A stretch of 64,000 nucleotides of DNA from Herbaspirillum sp. SJZ107 (GCF_006715485.1 NZ_VFNH01000002.1:1054001-1118000), one strand, 5' to 3'; positions 8,647 to 17,719 are shown, counted from the stretch's first letter. Program-made: numbers and translations. Notes: generated from the sequence alone by a model not told the origin.

Positions 8647-8919
8647 TCAGGCAGCCGGCGGCACATAGCCGGCGGCGGCATCGGCGCCTTCGCCGAAGAA
8701 ATGCTTTTCCATCTGGACTGCCAGGTACTTGCGCGCGCGGGCGTCGGCCATGTTCAGGCGGTTTTCGTTGATCAGCATGGTCTGGTGCTTCAGCCAGGCC
8801 TGCCAGGCTTCCTTCGAGACGCTTTCATAGATGCGCTTGCCCAGTTCGCCCGGGTAAGGCGCGAAATCGAGGCCTTCGGCTTCCTTGTTCAGTTTGATGC
8901 AGTGGACGGTGCGGGCCAT
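8647..8919 (-). CDS. yggX: Fe(II)-trafficking / oxidative damage protection protein YggX
   Basis: A 90-residue YggX-family protein, the right length for the family (about 90). The hallmark N-terminus '[18 protein letters not shown]' carries the conserved Cys7, followed by '[33 protein letters not shown]' and 'FFGEG' near the end. Family members protect Fe-S clusters and limit Fenton chemistry in the cytosol. It has a GGAGCAC ribosome binding site just before ATG 8919. It is monocistronic, ending at the shared terminator at 8603-8630. Confidence 0.95.
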   Translation of the reverse strand: MARTVHCIKLNKEAEGLDFAPYPGELGKRIYESVSKEAWQAWLKHQTMLINENRLNMADARARKYLAVQMEKHFFGEGADAAAGYVPPAA

Positions 8920-9007
8920 TTTTTGTGCTCCTGGTTGGTATCTGAAAGCGTGATTATAAAGCCAGCGTGAGAAAGCTACCTAAGCCACGCTCTGCGCTGC
9001 ACTATGC

Positions 9008-9100
9008 ACGTCGCCCCTGCGCAGGCAGGGGCCCAAGTTTTGCGGTATGCCACCAACTTGGAGGGATAGCGCAGCTATCCCACCTGCGCAGGGGCGACGT
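9008..9100. repeat. 93-bp intergenic palindromic element
   Basis: Perfect 18-bp terminal inverted repeats (9008-9025 and 9083-9100; arm begins ACGTCGCCCCTGCGCAGG) enclose a second inverted pair (CCAAGTT 9033-9039, AACTTGG 9055-9061) and a hairpin (GGATAGC-gca-GCTATCC, 9064-9080). It fills the gap between yggX and the 3' end of argA and encodes nothing. A related half-element (CGCCCCGGCGCAGGCCGGGGCCCAGG type) recurs at about 56774-56803, so it looks like a dispersed repeat. Confidence 0.8.
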
Positions 9101-9114
9101 TTACGCGCTAACTG

Positions 9115-10428
9115 TCAAAGGGTCTTGATCAGAATCTGCGACCGCCGCTGCCAGTTATACATATGCGCCCGGTCCTTCGGCAAATCGTCCACGGTCGCCG
9201 GCACGAAGCCGCGCTTCTTGAACCAGTGCGAGGTGCGCGTGGTCAGCACGAACAGCTTGGTCATGCCGGCCGCCTTGGCGCGGTTTTCCATGTGCTTGAG
9301 GATGCGCTCGCCGTCGCCCTGGGCCTGGGCTTCCGGGCTGATCGTCAGGCATGCCATTTCGGCCATCTTGGAATCCGGGAACGGGTACAGCGCCGCGCAG
9401 CCGAAGATCACGCCGTCGTGCTCGATGACGGAAAACTGCTCGATTTCGCGCTCGATCAGTTCGCGGCCGCGCTTGACCAGCGTGCCGTCGGCTTCCAGCG
9501 GTTCGATGAGCTTGATAATTCCGCCGACGTCCTCAATTGAGGCAATGCGCAGGCTTTCCAGGTTCTCGTGGCTGATCATGGTGCCCACGCCGTCGTGGGT
9601 GAACAGTTCGAGCAGGGCCGAGCCATCCATCTGGTAGGGCAGGATGTGGGCGCGGTCGACGCCGCTGTTGCAGGCCTTGATCGCGTGTTGCAGGTAGTAG
9701 GAGGCGTCGGATGGCAGGAAGCCGGCCTGCAGCACGGCTTCGGCCTGGTGCGACGACAGTTCGCGGATATCCTCGCCGGCGGCGTCCTTCATCAGCGGCG
9801 TCTCGGTGATGAAGATCAGCTTTTCGGCGTGCAGGGCGATCGCGGCGGATACCGCCACGTCTTCCATGGTCAGGTTGAACAGTTCGCCGGTGGGCGAGAA
9901 GCCCAGCGGCGACAGCAGCACGATGTTGTCTTCGGTCTGCAGGATCGGCGCGATCTTGTCGGCCGCGACCTTGCGGGTGACGCCGGTCAGTTCGTGGTCG
10001 ACGCCGTCGATGACGCCGAGCGGGCGTGCGGTGACGAAGTTGCCGGATACGATGCTGATGTGGGCGTTCGACATCGGCGTGTTCGGCAAACCCTGGCTGA
10101 ACGCGGCCTCGATGTCGAGGCGCAGTTCGCCGGCGGCTTCCTTGGCGCATTCCATGGCCGCGGTGTCGGTGATGCGTACGCCGTTGTGGAAGCGGCCCTC
10201 GACGTTACGCAGCGCGAGCTGTTCGGCGACCTGGGGACGCGAGCCGTGCACCAGCACCACGCGGATGCCGAGGCCGACGAGTAGCGAGAGATCCTGCGCC
10301 AGCACCGGCAGGTCGCCGGAGGCGACCAGTTCACCCGGAAAAGCGACGACGAAAGTCTTGCCGCCGAACGCATGAATATACGGCGCGACCGAGCGCAGCC
10401 ACTGGACGAATTGGGTAGGGTTTTCCAT
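9115..10428 (-). CDS. argA: Amino-acid N-acetyltransferase (N-acetylglutamate synthase)
   Basis: A 437-residue classical ArgA that acetylates glutamate to start arginine biosynthesis. Layout: amino-acid-kinase-like domain (about 1-280, 'VVLVHGSRPQV', 'PLGVIDGVDHELTGVTRKV', 'LLSPLGFSPTGELFNL') and a C-terminal GNAT domain (about 290-437, 'EQFSVIEHDGVIFGCAALYP', 'EMACLTISPEAQAQGDGERIL', 'SHWFKKRGFVP'). Size matches E. coli ArgA (443). ATG 10428 (MENPTQF) is preferred; ATG 10437 is an equally possible start. It is divergent from hrpA with only about 46 bp between the starts, so the promoters must overlap. Feedback inhibition by arginine is known for the family. Confidence 0.95.
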   Translation of the reverse strand: MENPTQFVQWLRSVAPYIHAFGGKTFVVAFPGELVASGDLPVLAQDLSLLVGLGIRVVLVHGSRPQVAEQLALRNVEGRFHNGVRITDTAAMECAKEAAGELRLDIEAAFSQGLPNTPMSNAHISIVSGNFVTARPLGVIDGVDHELTGVTRKVAADKIAPILQTEDNIVLLSPLGFSPTGELFNLTMEDVAVSAAIALHAEKLIFITETPLMKDAAGEDIRELSSHQAEAVLQAGFLPSDASYYLQHAIKACNSGVDRAHILPYQMDGSALLELFTHDGVGTMISHENLESLRIASIEDVGGIIKLIEPLEADGTLVKRGRELIEREIEQFSVIEHDGVIFGCAALYPFPDSKMAEMACLTISPEAQAQGDGERILKHMENRAKAAGMTKLFVLTTRTSHWFKKRGFVPATVDDLPKDRAHMYNWQRRSQILIKTL

Positions 10429-10483
10429 TTGCCGCATTATAATTGGCTGCGCGACTTGCGCACCAAATTCCTTGTAAAAATCA

Positions 10484-13400
10484 ATGTCAGAACAGAGTAA
10501 CAAGCCTTCGCCGAGCCCGGCGCGCGCAGCAACTTCCGAACCGAATGCCACCCCGTCGCGCCAGGGCGAGACGCGTGCGCCTTTGACGCGCACGAACGAG
10601 CTGCAGGCGAAGCCGGAACGTCCGCACCGCGAAGCGGGCGAAGGTGGCGGGCGTCATGGTGCGCAGGACGGTCATCGCAATCGAGGCCAGGGCGGCGCGC
10701 GTCCGCAGTCACGTGAAGGCGCGCTGGCCAGTGCGCTGGCCGAAGCCAGGGTCAAGCTGCCTGCCGCCCCGGCGCCGCAGAACGGCGAGCGCCAGCAGCC
10801 GCGCAAGCCGGGCGACGGCGAACGCCGCCCGCGCGGCGAGCGCCCGCCGCGCGACGGCGGAGAACGCGCGGCGCCTTTGCGCACTCCTTTGCCGGCCATC
10901 GTGTTCCCGGAAGACCTGCCGGTCTCGGGACGGCGCCAGGAAATCGCCGAAGCCCTCACCAAGCACCAGGTCATCATCGTGTCCGGCGAGACCGGTTCCG
11001 GCAAGACGACCCAGCTGCCCAAGATCTGCCTGGAACTCGGCCGCGGCGAGAAGGGCCTGATCGGCCACACCCAGCCGCGCCGGATCGCGGCATCGTCGAC
11101 CGCCAAGCGCATCGCGCATGAACTGGGCACGCCGCTGGGCGAGCACGTCGGCTACAAGGTGCGCTTCAACGACACACTGCAGCCGGGCGCCTGGGTCAAG
11201 CTGATGACCGACGGCATCCTGCTGGCCGAAACCCAGACCGACCCGCTGCTGCGCGCCTACGACACCATCATCATCGACGAGGCGCACGAACGCAGCCTGA
11301 ACATCGACTTCCTGCTCGGCTACCTGAAGCAGATCCTGCCGCGCCGGCCCGACCTGAAGATCATCATCACCTCGGCGACGATCGATGCCGAGCGCTTTGC
11401 GCGCCACTTCGGCACGCCCGAGAAGCCGGTGCCGGTGATCGAGGTGTCGGGCCGCCTGTACAAGGTCGAGGTGCGTTATCGTCCGGTGGACCGCGACCCG
11501 GTCGCCGCACCGAGCGGCGGCGACGGCAAGCCCACCACCAAGGCCCAGGCCGCGCGCGAGAAGCGCGACCTGATCGATGCGGTGGTCGACGGCGTCGATG
11601 AACTGTGCCGCCTGGGCTCCGGCGACGTGCTGGTCTTCCTGCCGGGCGAACGCGAGATCCGCGACTGCGCCGAGGCGCTGCGCAAGCAGCATCCGCCGCA
11701 TGTCGAGATCCTGCCGCTGTTCGCGCGCCTGTCGGTCGAGGAGCAGGACCGCGTGTTCCGCACTACCAACGCGCGCCGCATCGTGCTGGCCACCAACGTG
11801 GCCGAGACCTCGCTGACCGTGCCCGGCATCCGCTACGTGGTCGACTCCGGCCTGGCGCGTGTCAAACGCTACAGCTTCCGCAACAAGGTCGAGCAGCTTC
11901 AAGTCGAGGCGATCGCGCAGTCGGCCGCCAACCAGCGCGCCGGCCGTTGCGGCCGCGTGGCCGACGGCGTCTGCATCCGCCTGTACGAGGAAGACGATTT
12001 CCTGCAGCGCCCCAAGTTCACCGAGCCGGAAATCCTGCGCTCGTCGCTGGCGGCGGTCATCCTGCGCATGAAGTCGCTGCACCTGACGGATGTGGAGACC
12101 TTCCCCTTTGTCGAGTCGCCGCAGGGCCGCGCCATCGCCGACGGCTACCAGCTGCTGCAGGAGCTGGGCGCGGTCGACGACAACAACCAGCTCACCGCGA
12201 TGGGACGCAAGCTGGCCAAGCTGCCGCTCGACCCGCGCGTCGGCCGCATGATCCTGGCCGCCGTCGACAACAACAGCCTGACCGAGATGCTGATCATCGC
12301 CTCGGCGCTGTCGGTGCAGGACCCGCGCGACCGGCCCATGGAATACCAGCAGCAGGCCGACGAGAAGCACAAGAAGTTCGCCGACGAGAAAAGCGAATTC
12401 CTGAGCTTCGTGAAGATCTGGCGCTGGTTCGAGGACGCCATCGAGCACAAGAAGACCAACCGCCAGCTGCAGGAAAACTGCCGCGAGAACTTCCTGTCGC
12501 AGGTACGCCTGCGCGAGTGGCGCGACGTGCATTCGCAGCTGCTGACCATCGTGCGCGAGCAGGGCTGGCGCCTGAACGAGCTGCCGGCCACCTACGACCA
12601 GGTGCACCTGGCGCTGCTGACCGGCCTGCTGGGGAACATCGGCTACAAGATCGAAGAGGAGGGCGCGACCGCGTCCCGCGCCGCGCAATCCGGCGGCGGC
12701 TACCTCGGCGCGCGCGGCATCAAGTTCCACATCTGGCCCGGCTCCTCGCTGGGTAAAAAGGCGGGTAAATGGGTGATGGCGGCCGAGCTGGTCGAGACCG
12801 CGCGCCTGTACGCGCGCTGCGTGGCCCAGATCCAGCCCGAGTGGATCGAGAAGATCGGCGGCCACCTGCTGAAAAAATCGTGGGGCGAGCCGCGCTGGGA
12901 AAAGCGCAGTGCGCAAGTCACCGCGGCCGAACGCGCAACTTTGTACGGCATCGTCGTCTACAGCCAGCGCCGCATCAACTATGCGCTGTACAACCCGGCG
13001 GAAGCGCGCGAGATCTTCATCCGCGACGCGCTGGTCGCTGGCGACTACGAAACGCGCGCGCCGTTCTTCGCCCACAACCACAAGCTGGTGCGCGAGATCG
13101 AGAATCTCGAACACAAGTCGCGTCGCCTCGACGTGCTGGTCGACGACCAGCTGATCGCCGCCTTCTACGACCAGCAGATCCCGGCGGACATCGTCAACGG
13201 CGCCGGTTTCGAGAAGTGGTACAAGGACGCTTCGCGCGACAACCCCAAGCTGCTCTACCTGGTGCGCGAAGAACTGATGCGCCACGAGGCGGCCGGCGTC
13301 ACCACCGAGCTGTTCCCGAAGACGATGAACGTCACCGGCATCGAGATGGCGCTGACCTATCACTTCGAGCCGGGCAGCCCGCGCGACGGCGTGACCTTGA

Positions 13401-14812
13401 CGGTGCCGCTGTTCGCGCTGAACCAGATCCCGCGCGAGCGCGCCGGCTGGCTGGTGCCGGGCATGCTGAAGGAGAAGGTGCAGCTGCTGTTGAAATCGCT
13501 GCCACAGAAGCTGCGCCGCCACTGCGTGCCGCTGCCGGACTACGCGGCCGGTTTCTTCGAGCGCAACCAGGACCCGGTGCGCTTCGGCCGCGGCGACCTG
13601 GTCGACGCGCTGATCGCCGACATCCACCAGCACACCAGCGCGCGCGTCCTGACGACCGATTTCAAGCTGGAGACGCTGCCGGCCCACCTGTTCATGAATT
13701 TCAAGGTGGTCGACGAGCATGGCCGCCAGCTCGACATGGGCCGCAACCTGGCGACGCTGCAGGCGGAGCTGGGCGGGCAGGCGCGCCAGAGCTTCCAGCG
13801 CATGGCCGAGCAGACCCCGGCATCCGCCAGCACGGTGCAGGCGGCGTTCGGCAAGCCTGCGCCGGCTGCTGCCGGCGCGGCCGCCGCAGGCGCCGATGCC
13901 CCGAAAGGCAAGGCGAATGCACCGGCGGCGCCTGCGCGAGAGCAGAAAGCGCCGGCCGTCAGCCAGCATACCAACATCACCAGCTGGACCTTCGGCGAAC
14001 TGCCCGAGCTGCTGGAAATCAACCAGGGCAAGCTGACCCTGATCGGCTTCCCGGCCCTGGTCGACAAGGGCAATTCTTGCGACCTGGAAGTGTTCGACGA
14101 CCCGAATGTAGCGGCGCGCACCCACCGCATCGGCCTGCGCCGCCTGTTCGCGCTGCAGTTCAAGGAGCAGCTGAAGTTCGCCGAGAAGAACGTGCCGGGC
14201 CTGCAGCAGATGGGCATGCAGTTCATGTCGGTCGGCTCGCCGGACGAACTGCGCGATCAGATCGTCAACAAGGCGATCGACATCGCCTGTATGCAGGACC
14301 CGCTGCCGCACGACGCGGCGTCGTTCAACAAGCGCAAGGACGAAGGCAAGGGTCGCCTGGGCCTCTTGATCAACGAGGTGGCGCGCCTGGTGGGGGCGAT
14401 CCTGGCCGAGTTCCACGGCTTGCCGAAGAAGCTGCAGGGCTTGCCGCCGGCGGTGGCGGCCGACATGCAGGCGCAGTTGCAGGGCCTGGTGCACAAGCGT
14501 TTCGTCGCCGAGACCGAGTACACCCAGCTGTCGCACTTCCCGCGCTACCTGAAGGCGATGAACATCCGCCTCGAGAAGCTGCGCACCAACGCCTCGCGCG
14601 ACGCCCAGCTGATGGCCGAGTGGCAGACCGCCGCCAGCCAGTTTCAGCGCACGGTGAAGAACCAGCCGCTGAAGAACATCGATCCGCGCATGATCGAGTT
14701 CCGCTGGATGCTGGAAGAGCTGCGCGTATCGCTGTTCGCGCAGGAGCTGCGCACGCCGATGCCGGTGTCGAGCAAGCGCCTGCAGAAGGTGTGGGAGTCG
14801 ATGCTGCGCTGA
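10484..14812 (+). CDS. hrpA: ATP-dependent RNA helicase HrpA
   Basis: A 1442-residue DEAH-box RNA helicase. Motif I 'GETGSGKTTQLP' is near residue 168, DEAH in 'IIIDEAHERSLNIDF' near 264, motif III 'ITSAT', then 'ATNVAETSLTVPGI' and 'QRAGRCGR', followed by HA2/OB regions and the long DUF3418 C-terminus. It is longer than E. coli HrpA (1300) because of a low-complexity Arg/Gly/Pro-rich N-terminal extension (about 1-140) and an Ala/Pro linker (about 1110-1160). Family members unwind RNA and rescue stalled or collided ribosomes. ATG 10484 lies 46 bp from the divergent argA start. A 1275-codon open frame on the opposite strand (10709-14536) is a composition artefact. Confidence 0.96.
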   Translation: MSEQSNKPSPSPARAATSEPNATPSRQGETRAPLTRTNELQAKPERPHREAGEGGGRHGAQDGHRNRGQGGARPQSREGALASALAEARVKLPAAPAPQNGERQQPRKPGDGERRPRGERPPRDGGERAAPLRTPLPAIVFPEDLPVSGRRQEIAEALTKHQVIIVSGETGSGKTTQLPKICLELGRGEKGLIGHTQPRRIAASSTAKRIAHELGTPLGEHVGYKVRFNDTLQPGAWVKLMTDGILLAETQTDPLLRAYDTIIIDEAHERSLNIDFLLGYLKQILPRRPDLKIIITSATIDAERFARHFGTPEKPVPVIEVSGRLYKVEVRYRPVDRDPVAAPSGGDGKPTTKAQAAREKRDLIDAVVDGVDELCRLGSGDVLVFLPGEREIRDCAEALRKQHPPHVEILPLFARLSVEEQDRVFRTTNARRIVLATNVAETSLTVPGIRYVVDSGLARVKRYSFRNKVEQLQVEAIAQSAANQRAGRCGRVADGVCIRLYEEDDFLQRPKFTEPEILRSSLAAVILRMKSLHLTDVETFPFVESPQGRAIADGYQLLQELGAVDDNNQLTAMGRKLAKLPLDPRVGRMILAAVDNNSLTEMLIIASALSVQDPRDRPMEYQQQADEKHKKFADEKSEFLSFVKIWRWFEDAIEHKKTNRQLQENCRENFLSQVRLREWRDVHSQLLTIVREQGWRLNELPATYDQVHLALLTGLLGNIGYKIEEEGATASRAAQSGGGYLGARGIKFHIWPGSSLGKKAGKWVMAAELVETARLYARCVAQIQPEWIEKIGGHLLKKSWGEPRWEKRSAQVTAAERATLYGIVVYSQRRINYALYNPAEAREIFIRDALVAGDYETRAPFFAHNHKLVREIENLEHKSRRLDVLVDDQLIAAFYDQQIPADIVNGAGFEKWYKDASRDNPKLLYLVREELMRHEAAGVTTELFPKTMNVTGIEMALTYHFEPGSPRDGVTLTVPLFALNQIPRERAGWLVPGMLKEKVQLLLKSLPQKLRRHCVPLPDYAAGFFERNQDPVRFGRGDLVDALIADIHQHTSARVLTTDFKLETLPAHLFMNFKVVDEHGRQLDMGRNLATLQAELGGQARQSFQRMAEQTPASASTVQAAFGKPAPAAAGAAAAGADAPKGKANAPAAPAREQKAPAVSQHTNITSWTFGELPELLEINQGKLTLIGFPALVDKGNSCDLEVFDDPNVAARTHRIGLRRLFALQFKEQLKFAEKNVPGLQQMGMQFMSVGSPDELRDQIVNKAIDIACMQDPLPHDAASFNKRKDEGKGRLGLLINEVARLVGAILAEFHGLPKKLQGLPPAVAADMQAQLQGLVHKRFVAETEYTQLSHFPRYLKAMNIRLEKLRTNASRDAQLMAEWQTAASQFQRTVKNQPLKNIDPRMIEFRWMLEELRVSLFAQELRTPMPVSSKRLQKVWESMLR

Positions 14813-14821
14813 TGCGGCGCT

Positions 14822-15229
14822 TCAGGGCTGCGCCAGCAGGACCTGGCGCAGCGTGCTGTTGCGGCGCCGCTTCAGCATCAGCCGCCAGACGAACACGAAA
14901 GGGAGCGGGAGCAGCAGCCACGGGGTCAGAAAACCGATGCCGCCCTGCAGGATCACATAGAGCAGCATTCCGGCTGCCTCGAAGAAGGCCGAACGCGCGG
15001 TCAGGCCATGCCCCGGGACGAAGACTTCCTGCGTGCCGAGTTCGCGCCAGCCGAGCACCCTCGACCAGTCGTCAGGCCGCTCCAGCGCGACCGCACAGGT
15101 CGCGCCTTCATACGGCACGATACGGCCCGGCAGTACGACGCCGTAGCGGTTCTTGCCCGCGCTCGTGAAGCTGAAGGTGCGGGCCTGCACGTCGAAGACC
15201 TTGTCGAAACGGATGTGTTCAATATGCAT
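14822..15229 (-). CDS. Hypothetical membrane protein
   Basis: A 135-residue protein I do not recognise. The N-terminal 85 residues form a beta-rich soluble part ('VFDVQARTFSFTSAGKNRYGVVLPG', 'RVLGWRELGTQEVFVPG'), followed by two closely spaced hydrophobic helices (about 87-103 and 104-122) and a basic tail. ATG 15229 is preceded by ACAAGGG; the longer frame would need a TTG start. It converges on hrpA with a 9-bp gap. The layout of a soluble N-domain plus a double TM resembles small proteins that modulate membrane traffic, but no function can be claimed. Confidence 0.65.
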   Translation of the reverse strand: MHIEHIRFDKVFDVQARTFSFTSAGKNRYGVVLPGRIVPYEGATCAVALERPDDWSRVLGWRELGTQEVFVPGHGLTARSAFFEAAGMLLYVILQGGIGFLTPWLLLPLPFVFVWRLMLKRRRNSTLRQVLLAQP

Positions 15230-15371
15230 GGCCCTTGTCTCGGCAATAATGAACGCCAAGTCTAGGGCAGGCCCTGCTGTCAGGGTTTCGGCATTATCGA
15301 AGGATCACTGCGGTTTTGTGGTTGGGGTGGACTCCAAGTCAAGCGTATTCTAGCCACAGGAGGTGACCCGT

Positions 15372-16349
15372 ATGAGAATCCATGCACGCTGCCTCGCCGC
15401 GCTGGCGGCGCTGTTCCTGATGATGGCGGCCAGGGCCGCTGCGTCCGAGCCGGTGCCTGCGGGCGACTTCCACCAGCACGTCTTCAGCGCACAAGCCATC
15501 GCCCTGGCCGGCCCAAGCGCCGGGCTGCAACCGCTCGATGCGAAAGACGTGGTGGCGCTGCTCGACGCCGCCGGCATCCGCAAGGGCGTACTGCTGTCGA
15601 CGGCCTACATGTTCGGCAGCCCGCGTTTCCAGTTGAGCGACGAGCTCGCCCGCGTGCGCGCCGAAAACGACTGGACCGCGGCCCAGGCGGCACGCTATCC
15701 CGGCCGCCTGATCGCCTTGTGCGGCTTCAATCCGCTCAAGGCGTACGCGCTGGCGGAGCTGAAGCGCTGCGCCGGGCTGCCCGGCCTGAAGCACGGCATC
15801 AAGCTGCATTTCGGGAATGCGGACGTGCAGCTCGACGATCCGGCCCATGTGGAAAAACTGCGCCGGGTATTCGCCGCCGCGAATGCGGCGCGCATGGCGA
15901 TCGTGGTGCACCTGCGCGCCAATATCCGCAACGGGCGGCCCTACGGCGCGGCGCAGGCGCGCATCTTCCTCGACCGGCTGATGCCGGCCGCGCCCGACGT
16001 CGTGGTGCAGGTGGCGCACCTGGCCGGCAGCGGCCCGGGCTTCGACGATCCGCCGGCGCGCGCGGTGCTGGCGACGCTGGCGCAGGCGGCCGAACGGCGC
16101 GAGGCCGGCACGCGCAACCTGTGGTTCGACGTGGCCTCGATCGTCACGCCCGACATCGCGCCGGCCGACGCGGCCGAGGTGGCCCGGCGCATCCGCCAGA
16201 TCGGCACGGCGCATGTGCTGTACGGGACCGATTCGGCGCAGGGCGGCAATCTGCGTCCGCGCGACGCCTGGGCCGCCTTCCTGCGGCTGCCGCTGGACGA
16301 CGCCGAGTTCAGGCAGATTGCGGCAAACGTGCCGCCGTATTTCCGGTAA
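15372..16349 (+). CDS. Exported amidohydrolase-family (TIM-barrel) protein
   Basis: A 325-residue amidohydrolase_2-type protein with a signal peptide (1-27, ARAAAS). Metal-binding motif H-Q-H appears at the start of the barrel ('GDFHQHVFS'), with 'GFNPLK', 'GIKLHFGNADVQL', 'VVHLRAN', 'VQVAHLAGSGPG' and a late Asp in 'VLYGTDSAQGG' that fits the catalytic Asp. It is therefore probably a periplasmic metal-dependent hydrolase or decarboxylase of unknown substrate. ATG 15372 is fixed by an almost perfect Shine-Dalgarno (AGGAGGTGA, 15358-15366) five bases upstream; an in-frame GTG at 15363 lies inside that site. The next gene converges on it. Confidence 0.85.
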   Translation: MRIHARCLAALAALFLMMAARAAASEPVPAGDFHQHVFSAQAIALAGPSAGLQPLDAKDVVALLDAAGIRKGVLLSTAYMFGSPRFQLSDELARVRAENDWTAAQAARYPGRLIALCGFNPLKAYALAELKRCAGLPGLKHGIKLHFGNADVQLDDPAHVEKLRRVFAAANAARMAIVVHLRANIRNGRPYGAAQARIFLDRLMPAAPDVVVQVAHLAGSGPGFDDPPARAVLATLAQAAERREAGTRNLWFDVASIVTPDIAPADAAEVARRIRQIGTAHVLYGTDSAQGGNLRPRDAWAAFLRLPLDDAEFRQIAANVPPYFR

Positions 16350-16354
16350 CGGGA

Positions 16355-17194
16355 TCAGCCGAAGCGCTGGCGGAACCACTGCGCACTGGCCTCGTCCGCC
16401 GGGAAGAAGGATTCCAGCCGCAGCTCGTGCACGGTCACGTCGTGCGGCGTGCCGAGCGTGGTGATGGTGGTGAACAGCCCCAGTTCGACGCCGTCGCGCC
16501 CCAGTTCCAGCGCCAGGAAGGGCAGGGCGCGCCGGTCCAGGTTGGGGAGATGGCCGGCTGCCGGCATGCCGGGCAGGGCCGAGAGTTCGGCCAGCAGCTT
16601 GCCCGCCTCGCTGCCGGGACCGTCGGCCATGGCTTCGCGCTGGATCCACAGCAGGCTGTCGGCGCCCACCGCTTCCCAGTTGCGCAGGTGCGGGCGCACG
16701 CCGGCCGGGTCCAGCATCAGGCGCAGCACGTTGAGCGACCCGTCGCGCGGGATCGGCGCATCGCCGGGCAGGCCCAGCAGCCAGCGCATGGTGCCGGCGG
16801 CGGGCTCGTTGAGCATGACCAAATTCCACAGGCGGTCGACCACGAGGGCGGGGTAGGGGGCCTGCTGGCGCAGCATGAAGTCGAGCGCCTGCATCACGCT
16901 GGCCAGTTCGGGATCGGAGAGCTTGCGCTCCTGGTAGGCGGGCGCGAAGCCGGCGGCGAGCAGCATCGCATTGCGCTGGCGCAGCGGCACGTCGAGCACG
17001 ATGCCGAGCCTGATGACCAGGTCGCGGCTCGGCTGCGCGCGCCCGCTCTCCAGGAAGCTCAGGTGGCGCTGCGAGACGCCGCCGTCGAGCGACAGCCGCA
17101 GCTGGCTCACGCCGCGCCGCGCGCGCCAGTAGCGCAGCGCCGAGCCGAAGTCCTGGAAATAATCGGCCGCCATCCCCGTTCTCGCCTGCGCCAT
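16355..17194 (-). CDS. XRE-family regulator with MmyB-like ligand-binding domain
   Basis: A 279-residue regulator: an N-terminal helix-turn-helix (about 15-75, 'GSALRYWRARRGVSQLRLSLDGGVSQRHLSFLESGRAQPSR' region) followed by the MmyB-like PAS-type domain (about 100-270, 'PALVVDRLWNLVMLNEPA', 'GTPHDVTVHELRLESFFPAD'). Proteins with this layout usually repress an adjacent oxidoreductase or small enzyme gene. ATG 17194 follows GGGAGACCAAG; the frame extends 18 codons further without an RBS. It lies 50 bp downstream of the SnoaL-like gene on the same strand and is probably cotranscribed. The palindrome at 17678-17694 upstream of that gene is a candidate autoregulatory operator. Confidence 0.88.
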   Translation of the reverse strand: MAQARTGMAADYFQDFGSALRYWRARRGVSQLRLSLDGGVSQRHLSFLESGRAQPSRDLVIRLGIVLDVPLRQRNAMLLAAGFAPAYQERKLSDPELASVMQALDFMLRQQAPYPALVVDRLWNLVMLNEPAAGTMRWLLGLPGDAPIPRDGSLNVLRLMLDPAGVRPHLRNWEAVGADSLLWIQREAMADGPGSEAGKLLAELSALPGMPAAGHLPNLDRRALPFLALELGRDGVELGLFTTITTLGTPHDVTVHELRLESFFPADEASAQWFRQRFG

Positions 17195-17244
17195 CTTGGT
17201 CTCCCGTTCAGCCGCGTCCACTGTAACCGCGGACGCGGCCGCGC

Positions 17245-17616
17245 TCAAGCGGCATCGAGGAAGCCGGTGACCCGCACCAGGCGGCCCTGGGTGTCGACCT
17301 GGGCGACGTCGGTGCCGTGGGCGACCGGTGCGGCGCCATCCACGCCCAGCGCCCAGGAAAAGCGGACCACGTCGCCGTGGCCGTCCGGGTTGCCGTGCAG
17401 GATGAAGCGATGGCCGGGGAATTGCTGCTGGGCGGCGTCGATCATGCTGTCGATGCCGTCGATGCCGCTGCCTTTCATCATCGGGTCGACATACGTGGCG
17501 CCGGGAGCGAACAGTTGCTCGACCCGGGTGCGGCGGGCGGCGCCGTCGCGCTCGTTCCAGAGAGCGAGGTAGCGCTCGGCGATGGCGGATGCGTGGGTGC
17601 TGGATGCGTGCTGCAT
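17245..17616 (-). CDS. SnoaL-like / NTF2-fold protein
   Basis: A 123-residue single-domain NTF2-like protein of the SnoaL type. 'ALWNERDGAARRTRVEQLFAPGATYVDP' is the usual opening helix and strand, and 'GHRFILHGNPDGHGDVVRFSWALG' and 'VAHGTDVAQVDTQGRLVRVTGF' are the beta-sheet core. Such proteins bind small hydrophobic ligands or act as isomerases/hydrolases; no catalytic residue is diagnostic here. ATG 17616 follows GGAGACC. It is first in a two-gene unit with the XRE regulator, which suggests regulator plus target in one operon. Confidence 0.8.
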   Translation of the reverse strand: MQHASSTHASAIAERYLALWNERDGAARRTRVEQLFAPGATYVDPMMKGSGIDGIDSMIDAAQQQFPGHRFILHGNPDGHGDVVRFSWALGVDGAAPVAHGTDVAQVDTQGRLVRVTGFLDAA

Positions 17617-17677
17617 GATGGTCTCCTTCGGTGGTGGTGAATGGAGACCATTGTGGGACGCGGCGCCCGGCGCGGCG

Positions 17678-17694
17678 ATTACCCGCCAGGTAAT
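17678..17694. promoter_or_regulatory. Candidate operator upstream of SnoaL/XRE pair
   Basis: ATTACC-cgcca-GGTAAT, a perfect 6-bp dyad in otherwise GC-rich sequence, lies 62 bp before ATG 17616. The outer bases partly extend the symmetry (GGC...GCC). Its position fits an autoregulated XRE target; binding is not shown. Confidence 0.45.
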
Positions 17695-17719
17695 GCCGCG
17701 CATGCCCGCCGGGCCGGAT

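Noticed and set aside
10709..14536. A 1275-codon open frame antisense to hrpA
   Set aside because: It lies wholly inside a conserved helicase gene, is rich in His/Gln/Arg/Val, has no family signature or RBS, and arises from GC-rich codon use.
15339..16829. A 496-codon minus-strand frame across the amidohydrolase
   Set aside because: Composition is Arg/Ala/Gly noise and the plus-strand gene has a signal peptide, HxH motif and a perfect Shine-Dalgarno.
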